Source: Streptomyces sp. NBC_00554
Lineage (GTDB): Bacteria > Actinomycetota > Actinomycetes > Streptomycetales > Streptomycetaceae
DNA length: 64,000 nt
Assembly (NCBI RefSeq): GCF_041431135.1
Contig: NZ_CP107799.1
Coordinates: 3,844,001-3,908,000 of the forward strand
Direction of reading: 5' to 3'
In this document: positions 59,226 to 64,000 of the stretch, in pieces
Numbering within the stretch: position 1 is the first letter of the stretch
Layout: the number at the start of each line of letters is the position of its first letter
Notes under the pieces: generated by a model
The model's input: the letters and a program-made list of their open reading frames with translations, nothing else
Told to the model about the DNA's origin: nothing
Database searches by the model: none
Position numbers and translations under genes: made by a program

Positions 59226-60509
59226 GTGCCCGCCACCAATAAGACCGTCACGCGATCCTTGCTGGTCACTTCCGCCACCCTGTTGTCCCTTTCGCTCACG
59301 GCCCCCGCCTTCGCGGATGCGAGCCCGTCGGCCACCCCGTCGGCCACCACCTCGCCGTCGGCCACACCCCCGGCGAACATGTCGACGGTGGGCGGCGAGC
59401 AGCTCGGCCAGGCCGGAACCCAGGTGAATCTGGGCACCGGCGCCCCCGTGCTCCCCAAGGACCTCAGCGCCCGCTCCTGGATCGTCTCCGACGCGGAGTC
59501 CGGCGAGGTCCTGGCCTCGCACAACGCGCACTGGCGACTGCCCCCGGCGAGCACCCTGAAGATGCTGTTCGCCGACACGCTGCTGCCGATGTTCCCGAAG
59601 ACGACGGAGCACAAGGTCGTGCCCTCCGACCTGGCCGGCATCGGTTCCGGCTCCAGCATGGTGGGGATAAAGGAGGACGAGACGTACACGGTCCACGACC
59701 TGTGGCTCGGCGTCTTCCTTCGCTCGGGCAACGACGCCGTGCACGTCCTGTCGGCGATGAACAAGGGCGTCGACCAGACGGTCAAGGACATGCAGGCGCA
59801 CGCCGAGGAGCTCCAGGCCCTCGACACGCACGTGGTCAGCCCCGACGGCTACGACGCGAAGGGCCAGGTGTCATCGGCGTACGACCTGACGCTGTTCGCC
59901 CGCTCCGGGCTGCAGAAGAAGGACTTCCGCGAGTACGCGTCGACGGTGTCGGCGAAGTTCCCGGGCGAGACGACGAAGGAGAAGGGCAAGACGACCCGCG
60001 AGTCCTTCGAGATCCAGAACACCAACCGGCTGCTCACCGGTGACAGCGACATCTCGCAGTACCAGGGCATCGCAGGTGTGAAGAACGGCAACACCACGAA
60101 CGCGGGCGCCACCTTCACCGGCGTCGCCGAACGCGACGGCAAGGTGCTGCTGGTCACGGTCATGAACCCGGAGAAGGACGAGCACAACGAGGTCTACAAG
60201 GAGGCGGCCGCCCTCCTCGACTGGGGTTTCAATGCGGCGGGCAAGGTCGAGCCGGTGGGCGAGCTGGTGCCGCCGCAGGGCGTCGACTCGAGCGCGCAGC
60301 CGGGCGCGAACGCGACCACTCCGGGCGCGAAGAGCTCGGGCGAGGCGTCCACGAAGCCGGTGGCGGCGTCGGCGGACGCGAGCGACGGTTCGAGCGGCAT
60401 GGGGATCGCCCTGGCCATCACGGGCGGCCTCCTCGTACTGATCGCGGCAGGCGGCTTCCTGGTCAACCGCCGCTGGCCGCTGCCGGACCTGATGCGCCGG
60501 CGCCGCTGA
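59226..60509 (+). CDS. D-alanyl-D-alanine carboxypeptidase (low-molecular-mass PBP)
   Basis: The 427-aa protein starts at GTG 59226 with a signal peptide (LLVTSATLLSLSLTAPAFA). Peptidase S11 motifs are present: PASTLKML (SxxK with the active Ser), SGN in FLRSGNDAVHVL, and GVKNGNTTNAG at the place of KTG, where Asn replaces Thr. A C-terminal helix (IALAITGGLLVLIAAGGFLV) anchors it. It trims the last D-Ala from peptidoglycan stem peptides. Its last 47 bases overlap the convergent YihY gene. Confidence 0.9.
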   Translation: MPATNKTVTRSLLVTSATLLSLSLTAPAFADASPSATPSATTSPSATPPANMSTVGGEQLGQAGTQVNLGTGAPVLPKDLSARSWIVSDAESGEVLASHNAHWRLPPASTLKMLFADTLLPMFPKTTEHKVVPSDLAGIGSGSSMVGIKEDETYTVHDLWLGVFLRSGNDAVHVLSAMNKGVDQTVKDMQAHAEELQALDTHVVSPDGYDAKGQVSSAYDLTLFARSGLQKKDFREYASTVSAKFPGETTKEKGKTTRESFEIQNTNRLLTGDSDISQYQGIAGVKNGNTTNAGATFTGVAERDGKVLLVTVMNPEKDEHNEVYKEAAALLDWGFNAAGKVEPVGELVPPQGVDSSAQPGANATTPGAKSSGEASTKPVAASADASDGSSGMGIALAITGGLLVLIAAGGFLVNRRWPLPDLMRRRR

Positions 60510-61410
60510 CCCCTTCCTCGGCCTCCACCTCGGCCCCCTCCTCCCCCGCATCGGGCTCGTCCTCCGCGCTCTGCGTCGCCGTCCAGGCGGCGCAGAACAG
60601 CAGAAGCTTCGCGGTGAAGTTGATCCACAGCAGCAGCGCGATGGGCACCCCGAAGGCCCCGTACATGCTCTTCGACGCGACCCCCTGCATATAGCTGCTG
60701 AGCAGCAGCTTGAGCAGCTCGAAACCGGCGGCGCCGATCACCGCTCCGACGACGAGCCGACGCCGCGGCGGCTCGACACCGGGCAGCAGCGTCAGGACGT
60801 ACAGCAGGAGCAGGAAGTCGGCGAGTACGGCGACGGCGAACGCGGCGCCCTGCAGAAGGACCCCGCCCCAGCCGTCCTCGTCGATACCGATCTGCCGGGC
60901 CGTCCAGCCGACCGTCGTGGACGCGACGGTGGAGGCGGCGATGGTGACGAGCACGGCGCCACCGAGCCCGACGAGCACGCCAGCGTCCTTGAGCTTGGCC
61001 AGGAGGGGGTTCTCCTCCGGCTCCGGCAGCTCCCACACCGCCCGCAGGCACTCCCGCATCTGGCCGACCCAGCCGATGCCGGTGAACAGCAGAACGGCGC
61101 CCGCGATGAGGCCGATCGTGCCGGCGTTCTGGACCAGCGAGTTGATGTCGAGCTGGTCGGAGATGCCCGGCACCTGCTCGGCGAGTTTGTCCTGGAGCTC
61201 CTCCTGCTGCTCGCTGCTCAGCGTGGCGGCGGCGATCGCGGCGGCGACGGTGAGCAGCGGGAAGAGCGCGATGAAGCTGATGAAGGTCATCGCGGCGGCG
61301 AGCCGCGTCCACTTCACCCGGTCGAGCCGCTCGTACGACCGCCACGCGTGCGTGGCCATCAGACGGGCGACCAACGGTCCCACGCCGGGAAGCTTCTTCA
61401 ACCAGTCCAT
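60463..61410 (-). CDS. YihY/BrkB family membrane protein
   Basis: The 315-aa protein starts at ATG 61410. It has the family's early segment (TRLAAAMTFISFIALFPLLT) and six helices, plus GAFGVPIALLLWINFTAKLL. The C-terminal 45 residues are acidic and Ala/Gly-rich and are encoded by DNA that overlaps the 3' end of the carboxypeptidase gene by 47 bases. The family is poorly understood; once misnamed RNase BN, members are membrane proteins with possible roles in export or in resistance to complement. Confidence 0.87.
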   Translation of the reverse strand: MDWLKKLPGVGPLVARLMATHAWRSYERLDRVKWTRLAAAMTFISFIALFPLLTVAAAIAAATLSSEQQEELQDKLAEQVPGISDQLDINSLVQNAGTIGLIAGAVLLFTGIGWVGQMRECLRAVWELPEPEENPLLAKLKDAGVLVGLGGAVLVTIAASTVASTTVGWTARQIGIDEDGWGGVLLQGAAFAVAVLADFLLLLYVLTLLPGVEPPRRRLVVGAVIGAAGFELLKLLLSSYMQGVASKSMYGAFGVPIALLLWINFTAKLLLFCAAWTATQSAEDEPDAGEEGAEVEAEEGVSGAGASGPAAASGG

Positions 61411-61486
61411 GATCCGACTCTGCCCTCGCCTCGGAAAACCAATGTGCGGGTACCCCAAAACGCGGACCGGTGCCGTTGGCCGAGGC

Positions 61487-62512
61487 TCACCAGTTCGCCA
61501 CCGCGAGCCCGTACATCGCCAGCCACACCACCCCGATGAGCGCGAGCGCAGGGTCCCGGAGCACCACGTCCTCGGGCTCGCCCGCGGTTCCCCGGTCGGC
61601 GAAGACGGCGTACCGAAGAACGGCCAGGATGAAGGCGATCATCGACAGCTGCCGCCACGGCAGCACGCCGGTGCTGGGCACCCCGCCCTCCTCCAGGGCC
61701 CACAGGCAGTAGCCGAGGACGGCGACCCCGGCGGCCAGCTGCCAGACGAAGCGCAGGTAGCCGGTGGTGTACTCGGTGAGCAACGCGCGCGTGGCGCCCG
61801 CTTTCCCGGCCATCTGCACGGCTTCGGAGTAGCGCTTCGCCGAGACCATGAACAGAGCCCCGAAGCCGGTGGTGATCAGGAACCACCGCGAGAGCGGGAT
61901 ACCGAGCGCGAGCCCGCCGATCATCGCCCGCATCAGGAACCCGCTGGTGACGACGGCGAGGTCGACGACCAGGACATGCTTGAGGCTGACGCAGTACGCC
62001 AGTTGCATCCCGATGTACGCGGTCAGCAGCGCGGGGACGACCGGCGGGCAGAGCCAGGCGGCGGCGGTCGGCGCGAGGACGGCAAGGACGCCTCCGACGG
62101 CGTACGCGACCGGGACGGGGACCTGGCCCGCGGCGACCGGGCGACGGCGCTTGACGGGGTGGGCGCGGTCGGCGGCGGCGTCCCTGGCGTCGTTGATCAG
62201 GTACACGGCGGCCGCGCAGGCCGTGAAGAGCACGAAGACGAGCGAGAGTTGGGTGAGCGCGTGCCGCGAGAAGAGCTGGCCCGCGGCGGCCGGCGCGGCC
62301 ACGACGAGCACGTTCTTCACCCACTGGCGGGGGCGCGCGGTGATGAACAGCCCCCGAGCCAGGCGCGTAAGCCGCCCGAAGGGCGTGAGACTCTTCGCGC
62401 GCGCCGGAGCGAACGGCGCGCACTCCAGAAGTACAGTGCCGGCCACCCGCTCAGAACGCTCCACCCCCTCCACGCGCTCCGTGCGCTCCGCCCGCTCCGT
62501 GCGCTCCGTCAC
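61487..62512 (-). CDS. UbiA-type decaprenyl-phosphate phosphoribosyltransferase
   Basis: The 341-aa protein starts at GTG 62512, overlapping the PAP2 stop by 4 bases. It has nine hydrophobic helices and the first Asp motif NDARDAAADRAHPVKRRRP, with the second conserved loop SAKRYSEAVQMAG. This is the pattern of DppR synthases (mycobacterial UbiA, Rv3806c), which attach 5-phosphoribose to decaprenyl phosphate. The N-terminus (TERTERAERTERVEGVERSE) is a codon-repeat stretch. The PAP2 and DprE1-like neighbours support this function. Confidence 0.85.
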   Translation of the reverse strand: MTERTERAERTERVEGVERSERVAGTVLLECAPFAPARAKSLTPFGRLTRLARGLFITARPRQWVKNVLVVAAPAAAGQLFSRHALTQLSLVFVLFTACAAAVYLINDARDAAADRAHPVKRRRPVAAGQVPVPVAYAVGGVLAVLAPTAAAWLCPPVVPALLTAYIGMQLAYCVSLKHVLVVDLAVVTSGFLMRAMIGGLALGIPLSRWFLITTGFGALFMVSAKRYSEAVQMAGKAGATRALLTEYTTGYLRFVWQLAAGVAVLGYCLWALEEGGVPSTGVLPWRQLSMIAFILAVLRYAVFADRGTAGEPEDVVLRDPALALIGVVWLAMYGLAVANW

Positions 62513-63093
62513 GACCGCCCCCCGATCCAGCGAGCACCGAGCCGAGCCGTCACGGCCCCCAGCGCAGCACCCGCGGCGACGTCCGAGGGGTAGTGCACGC
62601 CGACGACCATCCGCGACACGCACATCGCCGCAGCGACCGGCGGGATCGCACGCCCCCCGAGCGCCCCCAGCGCGCCGTACGCGACCGTCGCGGCCGCCGC
62701 CGAGGTGGCGTGCGAGCTGGGGAAGGAGTGCCGTCCGGCCGTGCGCACCAGCGGCACCACATGTGCGGGGCGCGGACGGCGCACAATCCGTTTCACGCCC
62801 ATGCTGACGGCGTGCGCGGTGGCCGTGAGCGCCGTCGCGCGCAACCACGCTCCGCGCCGCTCCCTGTCGACGGCAGCCCCCGCGATCCCCACGGCCAGCC
62901 ACAGCGCGCCGTGCTCCCCGCTCCAGGACAGGGCGCGCGCGACGGCCGCTACACGGGAGTCGGCGCCGCACTCGTGGAGCGCCGACAGCAGCCGGTGGTC
63001 GATGCCGCCGGGCTCGCCACCAGCGTCATCGCGAGGGCTGCCGTCAACGTCATCGCGCAGGCTGCCGTCAACGTCGTCGTCAAGTTCGTCCAT
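62509..63093 (-). CDS. PAP2-type phosphatase, probable decaprenyl-phosphoryl-phosphoribose phosphatase
   Basis: The 194-aa protein starts at ATG 63093. The three phosphatase motifs are intact: KRIVRRPRP, HSFPSSHAT and SRMVVGVHYPSD. The first ~30 residues are acidic repeats (DDVDGSLRDDVDGSPRDDAG), encoded by a 24-bp tandem DNA repeat. Beside UbiA it matches the mycobacterial Rv3807c position, where it would remove the 5-phosphate from decaprenyl-phosphoryl-phosphoribose. Confidence 0.85.
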   Translation of the reverse strand: MDELDDDVDGSLRDDVDGSPRDDAGGEPGGIDHRLLSALHECGADSRVAAVARALSWSGEHGALWLAVGIAGAAVDRERRGAWLRATALTATAHAVSMGVKRIVRRPRPAHVVPLVRTAGRHSFPSSHATSAAAATVAYGALGALGGRAIPPVAAAMCVSRMVVGVHYPSDVAAGAALGAVTARLGARWIGGRS

Positions 63094-63235
63094 GTGATCT
63101 CACTCTTCTAGGGAGCGACCACAGAACTAAGACAATCTATGACGACATCCCATTAATCACCCATTTCGGTGAGGACCCATGAGGGTAGGAGAGGTCGGGA
63201 CGTAATACCCCCTTACCGACGCTACGGTCACGGTC

Positions 63236-64000
63236 ATGCCCGCCGACACCGTCTCCGTCACGGGTTGGGGCCGCACCGCCCCGACCCGCGCCCGCCTGGT
63301 CCGCCCGTGCAGCTACGAGGAGGCGGCGGCCGCCGTCCGCGAGTGCGGGGCACGCGGAGGCATCGCGCGGGGCCTGGGACGGGCGTACGGGGACGCGGCA
63401 CAGAACGCGGGCGGCGCGGTGCTCGACATGACGGGCCTGGACCGGATCCACACCATCGACGCCGACGGCGGAACCGTGCTCTGCGACGCCGGAGTGAGTC
63501 TGCACCGGCTGATGGAAGTGCTGCTGCCGCTGGGTTGGTTCGTGCCGGTCACGCCCGGGACCCGCTATGTGACGGTCGGCGGCGCGATCGGCGCGGACAT
63601 CCACGGCAAGAACCACCACGGATCGGGCTCGTTCGCCCGCCATGTGCTCTCCTTCGAGCTGCTGACCGCGGACGGCGAGATCCGCACGGTGGACCCCGGC
63701 ACCCCCCTCTTCGACGCCACTTCGGGCGGCATGGGCCTCACCGGCGTGATCCTCAAGGCGAGCGTCCGGCTCCAGCCCGTGGAGACCTCGCTGATGTCCG
63801 TCGACACGGAACGCGCGGCGGATCTCGACGACTTGATGGCCCGCATCACCGCCACGGACCACCGCTACCGGTACTCGGTCGCCTGGATCGACCTCCTCGC
63901 GCGCGGAACGTCGATGGGGCGCTCGGTGCTGACCCGCGGCGACCACGCGCCGCTCGATTCCCTGCCCCCACGCGCGCGTAGACACCCATTGGCGTTCCGT
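63236..64000 (+). CDS. DprE1-like FAD-binding oxidoreductase, 3' end cut by window
   Basis: The frame opens at ATG 63236 and runs off the window after 255 codons. The FAD-binding segment RGLGRAYGDAAQNAGGAVLD and the block PGTRYVTVGGAIGADIHGKN followed by HHGSGSFARHV match decaprenylphosphoryl-beta-D-ribose 2-oxidase (DprE1). DprE1 oxidises the ribose C2 of the lipid made by UbiA and PAP2, which are divergent neighbours. The catalytic end of the protein is outside the window, so activity cannot be judged. Confidence 0.85.
   Translation, partial: MPADTVSVTGWGRTAPTRARLVRPCSYEEAAAAVRECGARGGIARGLGRAYGDAAQNAGGAVLDMTGLDRIHTIDADGGTVLCDAGVSLHRLMEVLLPLGWFVPVTPGTRYVTVGGAIGADIHGKNHHGSGSFARHVLSFELLTADGEIRTVDPGTPLFDATSGGMGLTGVILKASVRLQPVETSLMSVDTERAADLDDLMARITATDHRYRYSVAWIDLLARGTSMGRSVLTRGDHAPLDSLPPRARRHPLAFR

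Overview
The window is actinobacterial chromosome and almost certainly Streptomyces. It has very high GC, GTG and TTG starts, GGAGG-type ribosome sites, 4-nt ATGA/GTGA gene overlaps, WhiJ-type XRE/DUF397 genes, FG-GAP secreted proteins and a large GC-rich intergenic hairpin of a kind common in that genus. Gene order around the succinate dehydrogenase operon (ECF sigma genes, hexosaminidase, sdhCDAB, TM2/DUF2752 genes, metallophosphoesterase, D-Ala-D-Ala carboxypeptidase, YihY, UbiA, PAP2, DprE1-like) resembles what I remember of the S. coelicolor SCO484x-486x region. That is recall and was not checked.

Layout, left part (1-31 kb). The window opens inside a membrane acyltransferase, followed by a TylF-like methyltransferase. 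A TetR regulator and an FAD monooxygenase diverge from a promoter that carries two matching palindromic operators. Next come a LysE exporter, an acyl-CoA mutase catalytic subunit and a lipoprotein L,D-transpeptidase. Two paralogous ECF sigma / membrane partner gene pairs follow (7.9-12.0 kb), then a small-protein family member, a VapBC module, a SUKH-LRR protein, a PGRP amidase with FG-GAP repeats, several hypothetical genes, a DUF4328 protein and a GH20 hexosaminidase. A 190-bp nested inverted repeat and an OHCU-decarboxylase homologue precede sdhCDAB. A 330-aa hypothetical gene, a TM2/DUF2752/TM2 group and a HigBA module close this part.

Middle part (31-46.4 kb) is accessory. It holds an FG-GAP secreted protein, a decayed WhiJ-type locus, an integrase remnant that has lost its catalytic tyrosine segment, and a polymorphic-toxin locus. 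That locus is a 2420-aa secreted RHS/YD-repeat protein ending in a HINT autoprocessing domain and a GIY-YIG nuclease-like tip, with a DUF4259 gene next to it as candidate immunity gene. Divergent from it is a 1167-aa secreted DNRLRE/FG-GAP protein.

Right part (46.4-64 kb) returns to core-like genes: a Uma2-family protein, a VOC protein with a tandem repeat at its 3' end, a TetR-autoregulated three-gene operon with two palindromic operators, an MMPL transporter divergent from an OmpR-type two-component system, a serine-kinase-like ATPase, an orphan solute-binding protein, and a cell-envelope block. The block ends with a PAP2 phosphatase, a UbiA-type decaprenyl-phosphate phosphoribosyltransferase and a DprE1-like oxidase that runs off the edge. 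Together these last three would form most of a decaprenyl-phosphoryl-pentose pathway.

No tRNA, rRNA, CRISPR array or complete insertion sequence was seen. All functions come from reading motifs by eye; no database search was run.
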